NCBI GenBank assembly: GCA_024639905.1 | Contig: JAHEGE010000006.1 | Coordinates: 186,001 to 250,000 of the forward strand | DNA: 64,000 bases | Direction: 5' to 3' | Source of the DNA: Gammaproteobacteria bacterium | Lineage (GTDB): Bacteria > Pseudomonadota > Gammaproteobacteria > Pseudomonadales > Pseudohongiellaceae | In this document: positions 27,346 to 37,619 of the stretch, in pieces | Position numbering within the stretch: position 1 is the stretch's first letter | How the letters are laid out: each line of letters begins with the position of its first letter | Translations under genes and position numbers: made by a program | Notes under the pieces: model-generated | Told to the model about the DNA's origin: nothing | The model's input: the letters and a program-made list of their open reading frames with translations, nothing else | The model's database searches: none

Positions 27346-28464
27346 TTGGAATACTTGATTGACTACGGACTATTCTTGGCTAAAGCGGCGACCATTGTTA
27401 TCGCACTTATGCTTATTATCGGTGCGCTCGCTTCTGCGGGTGGACGCCAACGCCGTGCGCCCAAGCGTGGCGAGATCGTCGTCGAAAGCCTTAACGACCA
27501 TCTTGAAGACCTGAGGGACAGCTTGCGAGTTGAAATTCTCGACAAGACGGCTCTAAAGCTCGAGCAGAAACAACGAGCGCGTGAAGAAAAACAGGAAGAA
27601 AAAGAAGCGAAGCAGCGGGCGAAAGCCGCCGCTAGAATGAACAAGAAAGCACAGCTAAAGAGTGCGAATTCCTCGCCGAATGAGCAAGAGCCCGCTGGAG
27701 ATGAGAGGCGGAAGCGCGTTTATGTGCTCGATTTCGAGGGAGACGTCGAGGCCGAAGGCGTTGACTCATTGAGAGAGGAGATCACCGCGGTACTCGCACT
27801 AGCAGATTCCCGCGATGAGATTGTTGTGCGTTTAGAGAGCCCTGGCGGCATGGTGCACGCCTACGGTTTGGCCGCGAGTCAATTGCAGCGGATCAAGGAT
27901 GCTCGCGTCCCGTTAACAATTTGCGTAGACCGAGTGGCGGCCAGCGGCGGCTACATGATGGCCTGTCTCGCCGATAGAATTATCGCAGCGCCATTCGCGA
28001 TCATCGGATCAATCGGGGTTGTCATTCAATTACCGAATTTCCACAAAATTTTGAAGAAGAACGAAGTCGACTACGAAGTCATCAGCGCAGGCGAGTACAA
28101 GCGCACATTAAGTACCTTTGGCGAGATCACTGAGAAGGGCCGCGCGAAGGTTCAGGAAGACGTCGAGGCTATTCACGGTATCTTCAAGCAGTGGGTTAAG
28201 TCACATCGTCCCAGCGTCGATATCGACGCGGTTGCCACTGGTGAGACTTGGGTGGGTATGCAGGCACAGCAACGCTACTTAGTTGACGATCTGTCGACTA
28301 GTGATGAGGTGTTAGTCGCTGTGTGTCAGGATGCCGACGTTTATGAGGTCAGCTATAAGATTAAGCAGAGCATACAGGAGAGGTTCAGCGCCGTAGTCGA
28401 GGCTAGTTTCTCGCGCGCAGTCGCGAAACTCATCGCTGCGGATAGGACGAAAAACTTTCAGTAG
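27346..28464 (+). CDS. sohB: SohB, inner-membrane S49 family peptidase
   Basis: A 372-residue membrane-bound serine peptidase of the SppA/SohB family. The N-terminus reads as in the family (EYLIDYGLFLAKAATIVI), with one membrane segment. A lysine- and glutamate-rich helical stretch follows (about residues 65-110). The S49 domain has RLESPGGMVHAYG and the nucleophile Ser in RVAASGGYMMACLAD. I use the TTG at 27346: AAGGA lies seven bases upstream and the family N-terminus begins there. It starts five bases after nudC. Confidence 0.93.
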   Translation: MEYLIDYGLFLAKAATIVIALMLIIGALASAGGRQRRAPKRGEIVVESLNDHLEDLRDSLRVEILDKTALKLEQKQRAREEKQEEKEAKQRAKAAARMNKKAQLKSANSSPNEQEPAGDERRKRVYVLDFEGDVEAEGVDSLREEITAVLALADSRDEIVVRLESPGGMVHAYGLAASQLQRIKDARVPLTICVDRVAASGGYMMACLADRIIAAPFAIIGSIGVVIQLPNFHKILKKNEVDYEVISAGEYKRTLSTFGEITEKGRAKVQEDVEAIHGIFKQWVKSHRPSVDIDAVATGETWVGMQAQQRYLVDDLSTSDEVLVAVCQDADVYEVSYKIKQSIQERFSAVVEASFSRAVAKLIAADRTKNFQ

Positions 28465-28518
28465 GCGCACGAGTTAGCCGCCTACGGTATTGATTACGAT
28501 TTTTGACGGAGAATAGAG

Positions 28519-29514
28519 ATGACAAGTTACACAGCTTATGAGGTTTCAGAGTCTGCCGACGGAGCTTACACCGGGGCAATTGTGCAGAAACAGCAAGCGG
28601 ATCTCCCCGCTGGCGACATCCTTATCGAGGTCCTTTATTCGTCGGTGAATTTTAAAGACGCGCTGTCTGCTTCTGGCAACAAGGGAGTCACTCGTCATTT
28701 TCCCCATGTCCCAGGTATTGATGCGGTTGGCAAAGTCGTGGAGAGCAGCACCGAGTCGCTACCAGTTGGCGAGGACGTCATCGTCACGGGTTATGACCTC
28801 GGCATGGGTACCGCTGGCGGTTTCGGTCAGCGTATTCGTGTGCCTGCAGCTTGGGTTGCGCGTTTGCCGAAGGGCATGAGCCCGCGTAGCGCTATGGTGT
28901 TCGGCACCGCGGGCCTGACGGCTGCGCTGTGTGTCGATAAGCTTCTGAAAAATGGGGTCGTGCCAGAATCGGGCAGCGTGTTAGTGACCGGATCGACTGG
29001 CGGGGTCGGCATCGTCGCCTGCGCGTTGCTGGTCAAGCTTGGCTTCGATGTGGTGGCAAGCACTGGTAAGCCTGATCAGGCTGAGCGTCTGCTGGCGATG
29101 GGTGTTAAAGAGATTGTCGCGCGTGAGACGTTATCGGAAGATAATCCGCGGCCGCTGCTCAAAGAAACTTATGCTGGCGCAGTCGACGTCGTAGGCGGTA
29201 AGACGCTGGCGAACGTGTTGAAGGTGCTCCGGCATAATGGCAGCGTGGCTGCCTGCGGCTTAGTCGAAAGCACTGAACTCCAGGCTACGGTGTTGCCGTT
29301 CATCCTACGTGGCGTCAATCTTCTAGGCGTCGATTCGGTGGAAATTCCGCTGTCTAAAAAGCAACAAATGTGGGATTTGCTCGCCGACGAGTGGGCGCTG
29401 AATAACCTTGACGAACTGGCGGAAGACATCGCACTTACGCAGTTGGCAGAAACGCTGAGTAGAGTCTTGTCTGGCGGCGCTGTCGGTCGTTATGTCGTCG
29501 ATCTAAACGCCTAA
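28519..29514 (+). CDS. acuI: AcuI/YhdH-type medium-chain reductase (acrylyl-CoA reductase family)
   Basis: A 331-residue zinc-free MDR-family oxidoreductase. The segments YSSVNFKDALSASGNKGVTR, PHVPGIDAVGKVVES, GTAGLTAALCVDKL, the cofactor loop VTGSTGGVGIVA and LRGVNLLGVDSVE match the YhdH/AcuI group, which reduces acrylyl-CoA with NADPH. AcuI serves DMSP/acrylate detoxification in marine bacteria and 3-hydroxypropionate metabolism. Nothing around it points to a DMSP cluster, so the substrate is open. Confidence 0.85.
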   Translation: MTSYTAYEVSESADGAYTGAIVQKQQADLPAGDILIEVLYSSVNFKDALSASGNKGVTRHFPHVPGIDAVGKVVESSTESLPVGEDVIVTGYDLGMGTAGGFGQRIRVPAAWVARLPKGMSPRSAMVFGTAGLTAALCVDKLLKNGVVPESGSVLVTGSTGGVGIVACALLVKLGFDVVASTGKPDQAERLLAMGVKEIVARETLSEDNPRPLLKETYAGAVDVVGGKTLANVLKVLRHNGSVAACGLVESTELQATVLPFILRGVNLLGVDSVEIPLSKKQQMWDLLADEWALNNLDELAEDIALTQLAETLSRVLSGGAVGRYVVDLNA

Positions 29515-29530
29515 AGCAATCCGACGCAGA

Positions 29531-30043
29531 TTAACTGCGCCGGCGGAATAGGGGCTGGGGCTGTTGAGTGGTGGTTGTGTAGCTAGCGCTAAAATCTTCG
29601 AACGCTGCTAGGCAGTCTTCGGTGTCCTGGTCTTTACGCAGCGCGAAAGAATCGAATCCGCAGCGTTGCATGAAGCAGAGTTGATCCCTTAACACATCTC
29701 CCTGTGCCCGTATTTCGCCTGCGAAACCGAGTTCCCGCAGCGCGCGCGCTAGCGTGTACCCGCGCCCATCGCTAAACACGGGGAAATTTATGGCGATTAT
29801 CGGTAGTCTCTCGAGGCGTTCGGCGAGCACTTCGGCCTGCTCATGAGAATCCAACCAGACGCCCACTCCGGCGAGCTGACTACGCGCTTCGTCTTCTTCG
29901 TGTAAGTAGAGTCCGAGTGGCAGCAGCACGTGCTTGCCGCGTAAGGCGGGGAACACCTCTGCGCCAGCACCTGCTTGCAGCATGGCCCAGTGGTCTTTCT
30001 CTACTTCCGGCGCGTTGCCGTGTGTGCGTATCAAAATTGCCAT
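29531..30043 (-). CDS. DUF934 family protein, sulfite-reductase associated
   Basis: A 170-residue cytoplasmic protein. DUF934 members have a VFPALRG-like early segment and the IAINFPVFSDGRGYTLARALR motif, both visible here, followed by GEIRAQGDVLRDQL. DUF934 genes usually follow a sulfite or nitrite reductase gene, as here (three bases after its stop). The proteins may help electron supply or folding of the reductase, but the role is not established. Confidence 0.88.
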   Translation of the reverse strand: MAILIRTHGNAPEVEKDHWAMLQAGAGAEVFPALRGKHVLLPLGLYLHEEDEARSQLAGVGVWLDSHEQAEVLAERLERLPIIAINFPVFSDGRGYTLARALRELGFAGEIRAQGDVLRDQLCFMQRCGFDSFALRKDQDTEDCLAAFEDFSASYTTTTQQPQPLFRRRS

Positions 30044-30046
30044 TAT

Positions 30047-31702
30047 CTAGTCCTTGCTGTAAACCCGTGCTTTGAATGGATCGAGACCGGTTCGCTGCAC
30101 GGTCTCTAAAAATGACTCGCCGGGTGTTTTCTGGTCTCGGTAGACGGCAATGACGTTGGCGATTACCTCCGGTATTTCTTCTTGTGCGAAAGAGGGGCCA
30201 AGGATCTTACCCAACGCCGCTTGCCGTTTCGAAGAGCCCCCGAGCGAGACCTGATAAAACTCAGCCCCTTTTTTATCGACACCTAGTATCCCTATGTTGC
30301 CGACATGATGATGCCCGCAGGCGTTCATGCAGCCGGAGATGTTGAGAGAGACCTCGCCGATGTCGGCCAGAAGGCCTCGGTCATCGAATTTACGCTGTAT
30401 CGCTTCTGCGATTGGAATTGATTTCGCGTTCGCCAGGGCGCAGAAATCGCCTCCTGGGCAGCAAATAATGTCGTTGAGAGAGTTGAGATTGTCTGCTTCG
30501 AGTGCACCCGCTGCTAGGCTTGAGTAAAGCTCGAAGAGGCGAGTCTGTGGCACGTCCGCGAGCACGACATTCTGATTGTGCGTAATTCGCACTTCGCCGA
30601 AAGAGTAGCGCTCGGCAAGGTCGGCAAGCAGCCTTAGTTGCTCTTCGCTGACGTCGCCGGGTGCATAACCCGTCTTCTTGAAGCTGACTGTCACTGCAGC
30701 GTAACCGGGGCGTTTATGGGGGGACACATTGTTGCTATGCCAACTGGCGAACATGACGTCACGCGCAAGCGCATCGGTTAGTTCATGAGGCGCGTCACCG
30801 CAGTTTTCGTAGGCGGGGTCTTGGAAATACCCCTTGCAGCGCGCGATTTCTGAGTCAGTTAATGTGAGTGCTCCGCCGTGAAGTTTGTCCCATTCCGCGA
30901 ACACCTTTGCCTTAAATGCTTCCAGCCCCGTCTCTCGCACGAGTATTTTGATACGTGCTTTGTATCTATTATCGCGCCGACCCTCGCGATTATAGACCCG
31001 CAAAATGGCTTCTAATGCGCTTAGTAGGTCGCATTTATCGACATACTCAAAAACCACCTGACCTATGACGGGCGTGCGACCGAGACCACCGCCAGCGAGG
31101 ATTTGGAAACCGATTTCACCTGAGTCATTGCGTTTAAGATAGATGCCAATGTCGTGGACCTGAGTGGCAGCCTGGTCTTCCTCAGTGCCGCACACCGCGA
31201 TTTTGAATTTTCGAGGTAGATAGGCGAATTCAGGATGGAATGTGGACCACTGGCGAATGATCTCGCAATAGGGTCGACTGTCTTCAAGCTCATTCGCTGC
31301 GACTCCCGCGAATTGATCGGTCGTGGTGTTTCGAATGCAGTTGCCGCTTGTCTGAATCGCGTGCATCTCGACCTCGGCGAGGTGCTTTAAGAGTTCGGGA
31401 ACGTCTTCTAGTGCAGGCCAGTTGAACTGTATGTTCTGCCGCGTAGTGAAATGGCCGTAGCCCTTGTCGTAATGAGAAGAAATGAACGCGAGTTTGCGCA
31501 GCTGTGTCGCGTTGAGCATGCCGTAGGGGATGGCGATACGCAGCATAGGGGCGAGACGCTGTACATATAGCCCGTTCTGCAGTCTAAGAGGTAAAAACTC
31601 AGAGTCGCTAAGACTGCCATCAAGATAGCGCTGAGTTTGGCCGCGGAACTGGCGGACGCGCTCCTCTAACATTTTGCTGTCGTAGCCATCGTATCGATAC
31701 AT
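30047..31702 (-). CDS. cysI: Sulfite reductase hemoprotein (CysI-like, siroheme [4Fe-4S])
   Basis: A 551-residue enzyme of the nitrite/sulfite reductase family that reduces sulfite to sulfide for cysteine and methionine synthesis. The ferredoxin-like domain has KGYGHFTTRQNIQFNW. The siroheme-[4Fe-4S] Cys ligands are in CCPGGDFC and SGCMNACGHHH. The downstream DUF934 gene and lack of a linked flavoprotein suggest a ferredoxin- or other-donor type rather than the NADPH CysJI complex. It lies between metH and DUF934, forming a sulfur-assimilation cluster. Nitrite reductase is the alternative, but less likely in this context. Confidence 0.9.
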   Translation of the reverse strand: MYRYDGYDSKMLEERVRQFRGQTQRYLDGSLSDSEFLPLRLQNGLYVQRLAPMLRIAIPYGMLNATQLRKLAFISSHYDKGYGHFTTRQNIQFNWPALEDVPELLKHLAEVEMHAIQTSGNCIRNTTTDQFAGVAANELEDSRPYCEIIRQWSTFHPEFAYLPRKFKIAVCGTEEDQAATQVHDIGIYLKRNDSGEIGFQILAGGGLGRTPVIGQVVFEYVDKCDLLSALEAILRVYNREGRRDNRYKARIKILVRETGLEAFKAKVFAEWDKLHGGALTLTDSEIARCKGYFQDPAYENCGDAPHELTDALARDVMFASWHSNNVSPHKRPGYAAVTVSFKKTGYAPGDVSEEQLRLLADLAERYSFGEVRITHNQNVVLADVPQTRLFELYSSLAAGALEADNLNSLNDIICCPGGDFCALANAKSIPIAEAIQRKFDDRGLLADIGEVSLNISGCMNACGHHHVGNIGILGVDKKGAEFYQVSLGGSSKRQAALGKILGPSFAQEEIPEVIANVIAVYRDQKTPGESFLETVQRTGLDPFKARVYSKD

Positions 31703-31730
31703 CTTTGCATGCCCTCCGGGGCAAGTGTGT

Positions 31731-34700
31731 CTAGTCTAAATTAGGGGCGAGTAAGCGCGTCAGGTCAGCGCTATCTTTACCGCTGCGCAGAGAGAGATCA
31801 TCGACTTGTTCCTGGCTGATTTTACCGACCGAGAAGTAGCGCGATTTCGGATGGCTGAAGTAATAGCCGCTAACGCTTGCCGCCGGCGTCATCGCATAGC
31901 TGTCCGTTAGCGCCATGCCTGCGTTGGCGTTGGCTTCGAGTAGGGCGAACAAGGCCTCCTTCTCTGAATGCTCCGGACACGCGGGGTAACCCGGTGCTGG
32001 ACGGATACCTCGGTAACGTTCTGCTATAATTTCCTCGGACGAGAGACTTTCGTCGCCTGCATAGCCCCAGAACTCTGTGCGCACACGCTGGTGGAGGTGT
32101 TCGGCGAATGCCTCGGCGAGGCGGTCCGCGAGTGCCTTGACCATAAGCGAGGCGTAATCGTTATTCTCAGCTTGATAGCGCGCAGCGAGTGCTTCCGCGC
32201 CGAGTCCGGCCGTAACTGCGAAGCCTCCGATAAAATCCTGTTTGCCGCTAGTCGCCGGCGCGACAAAATCGGCTAGGCAGAGCTGCTCCTGAGAGTCGGG
32301 CTTTGGCATTTGTTGACGCAGGAAGTGGATGCGATCGGGTAAGCCCTTCGCGCCTGCTGTTAGCCTCACGTCATTGCCAATGCTCGCTGCCTCCCAGAAA
32401 CCGAACACTGCGTTTGCTTGCAGAAGTTTGCCATCGATAATTTCTTTCAGCATGGCTTGTGCATCGGAGAAAAGATCGCGTGCCGCGGCCCCGACCTTGT
32501 CGTCGCTAAGAATCGCTGGGTATTTGCCTGCGAGGCTCCAGGTTATGAAGAACGGTGTCCAGTCGATCGATTCGACGAGTCTCTCAAGAGGGTAGTCGCT
32601 GAGAACCTTAGTGCCTGTAAATGACGGTACCGGTGGGGTGTAGTCTGCCCAGTCGAACTGCAGTGGCTTAGTATTCGCAACCTGATAGTCGATTAACTCG
32701 CGCTTGCTCTTCCTATTCGCTGTGCGCTCACGAATCATCGCGTATTCTTCGCGCAAATCTGCGGTGAACGCAGGCTTGTTGTCACGGTTTAACAGCGTAC
32801 TCACGACGTTAACGCTGCGTGACGCATCAGACACATAGACCGTCGCGTCATTGTTATAGTTGTGTTCAATCTTTACGGCGGTGTGAGCCTTAGAGGTGGT
32901 GGCGCCGCCGATGAGCAGAGGTATGTTGAAGTTCAGGCGCTGCATCTCGCTTGCCACATGCACCATTTCATCTAGCGAAGGTGTGATAAGTCCACTCAGG
33001 CCGATTATGTCGACCTGTTCGTCGATCGCGGTCTGTAGAATTTTGTCTGCAGGGACCATGACGCCGAGGTCGATGATCTCATAGTTGTTACAGGCAAGTA
33101 CGACGCCGACGATATTTTTGCCGATGTCATGGACGTCGCCCTTGACCGTGGCGAGGAGGATTTTCCCCTTCGCCTCCACCGCGCCGCCTTGCTTTTCAGC
33201 TTCGATATACGGGAGCAGATAAGCCACTGCTTGCTTCATCACGCGTGCGCTCTTAACCACCTGCGGTAGGAACATTTTGCCGCTGCCGAACAGATCGCCG
33301 ACCTCGTTCATGCCGTCCATGAGGGGGCCTTCAATCACGTGGATGGGGCGATCGGCATTCTGCCGGGCCAGCTCCGTGTCTTCCTCTATGAATCGTGTGA
33401 TGCCTTTGACGAGGGCGTAGGCCAGTCGTCGCTCGACGGGTGCCTCTCGCCATGCGAGGTCTTCGCTCGAGACGATGCCGCCGCTGCCGCTGTATTTTTG
33501 CGCGACAAGCATGAGTTGTTCTGTTCCTTCACTCGTTCGGTTGAGAACGACGTCTTCCACAGCCAGTTTCAGATCTGCTGGGATGTCATCGTAGACGGCG
33601 AGCTGGCCTGCATTCACGATGCCCATGCTCAGGCCCGCCTTTATGGCGTGGAAGAGGAAGACGGAATGGATTGCTTCGCGCACCAAATCGTTGCCGCGAA
33701 AAGAGAAGGAGACGTTGCTTACGCCGCCAGAGATGAGTGCGCCGGGCAACTCCGCTTTGATGTAACGACAGGCCTCGATGAAGTCAACTGCGTAATTATT
33801 GTGCTCGTCGATGCCGGTTGCTATGGCGAAGATATTGGGGTCGAATATGATGTCGGCGGCGTGAAAGCCGATGCCCACTAAGAGGTCGTAGCTACGCTTA
33901 CAAATCTGTTTCTTGCGCGCCAGTGAGTCTGCCTGGCCATCTTCGTCGAATGCCATGACAACCACTGCGGCGCCGTAAGCTTGGCAGAGTCTCGCCTTCT
34001 CAAGGAATTCCTCGGTGCCTTCTTTTAAGCTAATAGAATTAACAATCGCTTTGCCTTGAATACACTTAAGGCCAGATTCGATGATCTCCCACTTAGAGGA
34101 GTCGACCATAATCGGCACGCGGCAAATCTCGGGCTCTGCTGCCACGAGTTTAAGGAAACGAACCATCGCCGCCTCAGAGTCGAGCATGCCTTCATCCATA
34201 TTGATATCGATGATCTGCGCACCCGCTGCGACTTGTTCGCGGGCAACCTCAAGCGCCTCGTCATAGTTTTCTTCGCGTATCAATCGAGCGAAACGTGCGG
34301 AACCCGTAACGTTAGTGCGTTCACCCACGTTAACGAAAAGGGACGTGGCGCCTATATTAAAAGACTCAAGTCCAGCGAGTCGGCAGGCGGGCGCAATAAC
34401 AGGGATCGCACGAGGCGCAATGTCTGCGACCGCCGCGCTGATCGCTGCAATGTGCGCGGGTGATGTTCCGCAGCAACCACCGACAATATTCAGAAAGCCG
34501 CTGGAAGCAAATTCGCGAATGATTTCCGCCATTTCTTCTGGGGTTTGATCGTATTCACCGAATTCATTGGGCAGGCCCGCGTTAGGGTGGGCCGAGACAA
34601 AGCAAGGCGCTAGCGCCGCGGTTTCGGCGATATGAGGTCGTAACTGTGTAGCGCCTAGCGCGCAGTTAAAGCCAATGGCTAGGGGCTTTGCATGCGTAAC

Positions 34701-35420
34701 AGAGTTGATGAAGGCTTCGACGGTCTGGCCGGACAACGTTCTGCCGCTGGCATCAGTGATGGTGCCTGAGAGCATAATGGGCATGTCTAGGGCGAGATCA
34801 TCGAGTACGGCGCGCGCCGCGAAGATGGCAGCCTTGGCATTGAGAGTATCAAATGCGGTCTCTATGAGGATGATATCTGCACCGCCTGCGATGAGGCCGC
34901 GTGTTGAGTTGCTGTAATCCTCCACGAGTTCATCGAAGCTCGTATTGCGGAAGCCGGGGTCGTTAACGTCAGGCGAAAGCGATGCCGTTTTGCTTGTTGG
35001 GCCTATCACGCCAGCAACGAATCGAGGCTTGTCTGGGGTTGCTTTAGTAGCAGCGTCGCATGCGGCACGTGCGAGTCGGGCGGAGGCCTCGTTCAGTTCA
35101 TAAGCAAGATCTTGCAGACCGTAGTCTGCTTGCGAGGCACGGGTCGAGTTGAATGTATTGGTTTCGACGATATCGGCGCCAGCGTCAAGGTAAGCGGCAT
35201 GAATCTCAGTGATTACCTCAGGGGCGCTCAGGGACAAGAGATCGTTATTGCCTGCGAGCTGTTGCTCTAAGTCTGCGAAGCGGATGCCACGGAAATCGAC
35301 CTCTTTGAGGCCGTAGCCCTGAATCATAGTCCCCATCGCGCCATCGAGTATCAGGATTCGTTTGGCGAGTGCCTCGCGGAGCGAAGAATGGGCGTTGGGT
35401 GTTGGCTGTTCTTTATTCAT
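31731..35420 (-). CDS. metH: MetH, cobalamin-dependent methionine synthase
   Basis: It transfers a methyl group from methyltetrahydrofolate to homocysteine. All four modules are present in about 1229 residues. The homocysteine domain has [10 protein letters not shown] and the zinc ligands FNCALG and VGGCCGTSP. The folate domain starts at about 340 with [11 protein letters not shown]. The cobalamin domain has [14 protein letters not shown] (the DxHxxG cobalt-ligand His) and [11 protein letters not shown]. The C-terminal SAM-reactivation domain has [17 protein letters not shown] use the ATG at 35420; the frame extends to 35453 without family support. No cobalamin riboswitch is visible upstream. 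Confidence 0.97.
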   Translation of the reverse strand: MNKEQPTPNAHSSLREALAKRILILDGAMGTMIQGYGLKEVDFRGIRFADLEQQLAGNNDLLSLSAPEVITEIHAAYLDAGADIVETNTFNSTRASQADYGLQDLAYELNEASARLARAACDAATKATPDKPRFVAGVIGPTSKTASLSPDVNDPGFRNTSFDELVEDYSNSTRGLIAGGADIILIETAFDTLNAKAAIFAARAVLDDLALDMPIMLSGTITDASGRTLSGQTVEAFINSVTHAKPLAIGFNCALGATQLRPHIAETAALAPCFVSAHPNAGLPNEFGEYDQTPEEMAEIIREFASSGFLNIVGGCCGTSPAHIAAISAAVADIAPRAIPVIAPACRLAGLESFNIGATSLFVNVGERTNVTGSARFARLIREENYDEALEVAREQVAAGAQIIDINMDEGMLDSEAAMVRFLKLVAAEPEICRVPIMVDSSKWEIIESGLKCIQGKAIVNSISLKEGTEEFLEKARLCQAYGAAVVVMAFDEDGQADSLARKKQICKRSYDLLVGIGFHAADIIFDPNIFAIATGIDEHNNYAVDFIEACRYIKAELPGALISGGVSNVSFSFRGNDLVREAIHSVFLFHAIKAGLSMGIVNAGQLAVYDDIPADLKLAVEDVVLNRTSEGTEQLMLVAQKYSGSGGIVSSEDLAWREAPVERRLAYALVKGITRFIEEDTELARQNADRPIHVIEGPLMDGMNEVGDLFGSGKMFLPQVVKSARVMKQAVAYLLPYIEAEKQGGAVEAKGKILLATVKGDVHDIGKNIVGVVLACNNYEIIDLGVMVPADKILQTAIDEQVDIIGLSGLITPSLDEMVHVASEMQRLNFNIPLLIGGATTSKAHTAVKIEHNYNNDATVYVSDASRSVNVVSTLLNRDNKPAFTADLREEYAMIRERTANRKSKRELIDYQVANTKPLQFDWADYTPPVPSFTGTKVLSDYPLERLVESIDWTPFFITWSLAGKYPAILSDDKVGAAARDLFSDAQAMLKEIIDGKLLQANAVFGFWEAASIGNDVRLTAGAKGLPDRIHFLRQQMPKPDSQEQLCLADFVAPATSGKQDFIGGFAVTAGLGAEALAARYQAENNDYASLMVKALADRLAEAFAEHLHQRVRTEFWGYAGDESLSSEEIIAERYRGIRPAPGYPACPEHSEKEALFALLEANANAGMALTDSYAMTPAASVSGYYFSHPKSRYFSVGKISQEQVDDLSLRSGKDSADLTRLLAPNLD

Positions 35421-35524
35421 GGTGAGGCCTTGTGTGCTGCAAAAACCCGGCATCTTTTCACTACCGTGGCGGCGCGCGCGAAGTCGCGAATTCTATCAAA
35501 TCCGACACAACTTGGGATAGTACT

Positions 35525-35549
35525 ATAACCGAGTATTACACTTGGTTAT
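35525..35549 (+). promoter_or_regulatory. Candidate IscR type 1 operator upstream of nfuA
   Basis: A 25-base dyad: arms ATAACCGAG (35525-35533) and CTTGGTTAT (35541-35549) around TATTACA. Against the enteric IscR type 1 consensus as I recall it, 20 of 25 positions agree, including the ATA and TAT ends, the GA at positions 7-8 and the central A/T run. It overlaps a possible nfuA promoter (TTGGGA 35512-35517, TATTAC 35534-35539, 16 bases apart). The erpA and nfuA promoters carry such sites in E. coli. Confidence 0.5.
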
Positions 35550-35606
35550 TCATTTCAATCCGCGATTCTAGTAAACTTACGGCCTCTTTACTGAAGGGTT
35601 ACCCAC

Positions 35607-36203
35607 ATGAGCGCTACCGATAGCATAACCATTACCGACGCCGCACAAGCTTATTTGGCAGAGCTGCTTAAGAAGCAGGATACCGCCGACGTCGCGGTGC
35701 GAGTGTTTATCCTCGACGCTGGGACGCCTAAGGCGGAAACCTGCATTTCTTTTTGCCGCCCGGGCGAAGAGAAGCAAGAGGACTTAATTCAAGAATGCGC
35801 TGGCTTTCGCGCCTATATTGACGAGCCGAGCGTCCCCTTTCTGGAAGAAGCCGTTGTCGATTATGCGAAAGATGCGATGGGCGGGCAGCTCACCATTAAG
35901 GCGCCGAATTCGCGATTACCGAAGATTACTGACGACAGCTCCATAGCTGACAGGGTGAACTATGTGCTCTACAACGAGATCAATCCTGGCCTAGCGGCGC
36001 ATGGCGGCAATGTGACTCTCGAGGAATTGTTCGAGGACAACATAGCCATCTTACGTTTTGGGGGCGGTTGCCAAGGTTGTGGCATGGTAGACGTCACCCT
36101 AAAAGAGGGCGTCGAAAAGACTTTGCTGAGTCAGATTCCAGAGTTGAAGGCGGTGCGCGACGTGACGGATCATACCCAGACCGAGAACGCCTATTTTCAA
36201 TAA
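35607..36203 (+). CDS. nfuA: NfuA, Fe-S cluster carrier protein
   Basis: A 198-residue scaffold/carrier that delivers [4Fe-4S] clusters to target enzymes, mainly under oxidative or iron stress. The N-terminal domain is a degenerate A-type carrier that lacks the three conserved Cys. The C-terminal Nfu domain has [12 protein letters not shown] and the cluster-binding CxxC at Cys155/Cys158 ([10 protein letters not shown]). It is divergent from metH and convergent with the dUTPase gene. The upstream dyad suggests IscR control. Confidence 0.96.
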   Translation: MSATDSITITDAAQAYLAELLKKQDTADVAVRVFILDAGTPKAETCISFCRPGEEKQEDLIQECAGFRAYIDEPSVPFLEEAVVDYAKDAMGGQLTIKAPNSRLPKITDDSSIADRVNYVLYNEINPGLAAHGGNVTLEELFEDNIAILRFGGGCQGCGMVDVTLKEGVEKTLLSQIPELKAVRDVTDHTQTENAYFQ

Positions 36204-36223
36204 GGCGTAATGCCTATTTCAGG

Positions 36224-36898
36224 TCAAGGCCGGGTAAATGCCGCGGTATACGACGCTTGAAGCGAGGCATAGAGCTTGTCTTTGAATTCTGCGTCTAGGG
36301 GATCTAGGGCGCGCATGGCGTCGACTAGTATCTCGTTGTCTTCGCGGCCGCCCCACATTTTCTCGTAGGTGCCTTCTTGGTACCCGTGATCCTGGCGGAA
36401 AAAATTCAACACGTTCTTGCTAACGTATTGACGATAGAGCTCGCTCCAACTCAGTTCGCTTTTCGCTAATATGCTCGCAAACAGGCCTAGCTCGATCCTG
36501 CCAGCCGCCGCCGTTCCGATGAGAAGCTGGATCAATTCCAACAAAGAGAGCCGATCGGTATCGTAGTCTTGCCCGTCGAATCCTAGGCTCGTCGCCGTGC
36601 GCTGTGAAGTATGCTGAGATTCGACATAAGCCGCCGCTTTAGTCTGGTCGCCTCCGCAGCGCAGCAAAATCTCAGAAAGTAGGAAATGCCAAATATCGAC
36701 TAACTCCATTTGCAGCTGTGCGCTGTCTTTATGCTGCTGCTTCCACCATTTCCAACCATGGTGCTCTATGGCTTCAGCTGCCTCGATAACTACGGCGCGG
36801 AGATAGGGGTAGCGCGCTTCGATCCAGTTTGGGTCCACTCGGTCGTTCATTGCGGCTTGGAGTTGGAGCAGTGTGGCGACTTGGCTGGCGTTGAGCAT
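36224..36898 (-). CDS. Dimeric (all-alpha) dUTP diphosphatase
   Basis: A 224-residue dUTPase of the dimeric, all-alpha type, which hydrolyses dUTP to dUMP and keeps uracil out of DNA. Visible motifs are WIEARYPYLRAVVIEAAEAIEHHGWKWW, the metal-binding VDIWHFLLSE, and the C-terminal NFFRQDHGYQEGTYEKMWGGREDNE. This type is unrelated to the trimeric Dut of E. coli. The start overlaps the stop of the small upstream gene by one base (TAATG), so the two are probably co-translated. Confidence 0.93.
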   Translation of the reverse strand: MLNASQVATLLQLQAAMNDRVDPNWIEARYPYLRAVVIEAAEAIEHHGWKWWKQQHKDSAQLQMELVDIWHFLLSEILLRCGGDQTKAAAYVESQHTSQRTATSLGFDGQDYDTDRLSLLELIQLLIGTAAAGRIELGLFASILAKSELSWSELYRQYVSKNVLNFFRQDHGYQEGTYEKMWGGREDNEILVDAMRALDPLDAEFKDKLYASLQASYTAAFTRP

Positions 36899-37155
36899 TA
36901 GGACGAAGGCCCGCCCAGTGATGGTTCGCGCTGTGATAGCCCGTGCTCCGATAGAGAGTTAAGCATGTCTCGTCGACTGGTCAACATGTCGGTATAGGAT
37001 TTGCGTGCGGCTAGGGTTTCAGTGTCGTCACTTTTCGCGGCTTCTAGCTCGGCAAGCCAGTTTTCCAGGACCTTGATTTCGTTATTAAGCTGAGCGGTAC
37101 CCTCGGCTATGAGGGCTTCGTCTATACTGAGGCTGGCGTCTCTGCTTTTGTCCAT
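36898..37155 (-). CDS. Small coiled-coil protein, unknown function
   Basis: An 85-residue hydrophilic protein, helical in composition over residues 10-68 with a heptad-like pattern (IKVLENWLAELEAAK), and a Ser/Gly/Pro tail. I do not recognise a family. It is co-directional with, and overlaps by one base, the dUTPase gene. The ATG at 37155 is chosen; an in-frame TTG and GTG lie just upstream. Overlap with dUTPase is the main evidence that it is translated. Confidence 0.55.
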   Translation of the reverse strand: MDKSRDASLSIDEALIAEGTAQLNNEIKVLENWLAELEAAKSDDTETLAARKSYTDMLTSRRDMLNSLSEHGLSQREPSLGGPSS

Positions 37156-37322
37156 GATGTTCACCAAAGTGGAGTTGTGACTCGCTAAAACAGCTACTTA
37201 GGTTCGCATAGTGGCGCTCTAGGGTCAACATTCTCTGCTTTGCAATCGCGGTGCTTGGCGGGGCAGTCTGCTTGTTGTTAGCGGCGCTGCGGCCAGAGAA
37301 TGGTTTTTTTATTGCTTTAGGC

Positions 37323-37351
37323 TTGACTCAAACGCCTCAGATACCTAGAAT
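37323..37351 (+). promoter_or_regulatory. Promoter of tRNA-Glu
   Basis: TTGACT (37323-37328) and TAGAAT (37346-37351) are 17 bases apart, and the tRNA begins 39 bases after the -10. This is close to the sigma-70 consensus and typical of stable RNA genes. Confidence 0.75.
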
Positions 37352-37389
37352 TCACGCCGTTCTGATTTGGCTCACCTGCCAACCAGATT

Positions 37390-37465
<76 letters not shown>

Positions 37466-37560
37466 ATTTTTGCTTAACGCCGAGTGGCCAATGCTGTAAC
37501 GCAGAGGAGAACAGAGTGTTAATGCTGGGATCGGATCGCTACGGCGGCCGTGCCCGTTCA

Positions 37561-37585
37561 AAGCCCAGCCTAGCTGGGCTTTTTT
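37561..37585 (+). terminator. Rho-independent terminator between tRNA-Glu and the ABC transporter
   Basis: AAGCCCAGC and GCTGGGCTT pair around CTA and run into six T residues. It ends the tRNA-Glu transcript about 95 bases past the tRNA. Confidence 0.85.
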
Positions 37586-37619
37586 CGTTGCGAGAAACAC
37601 AAAGCGGGGAGCAGAGCGA

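Noticed and set aside
33339..33881. A 180-codon plus-strand frame opposite metH
   Set aside because: metH is intact on the other strand with all domains, and the frame has no family features or ribosome binding site.
35421..35606. Cobalamin riboswitch before metH
   Set aside because: The interval lacks a B12-box-like conserved core and is short; only the IscR-like dyad stands out.
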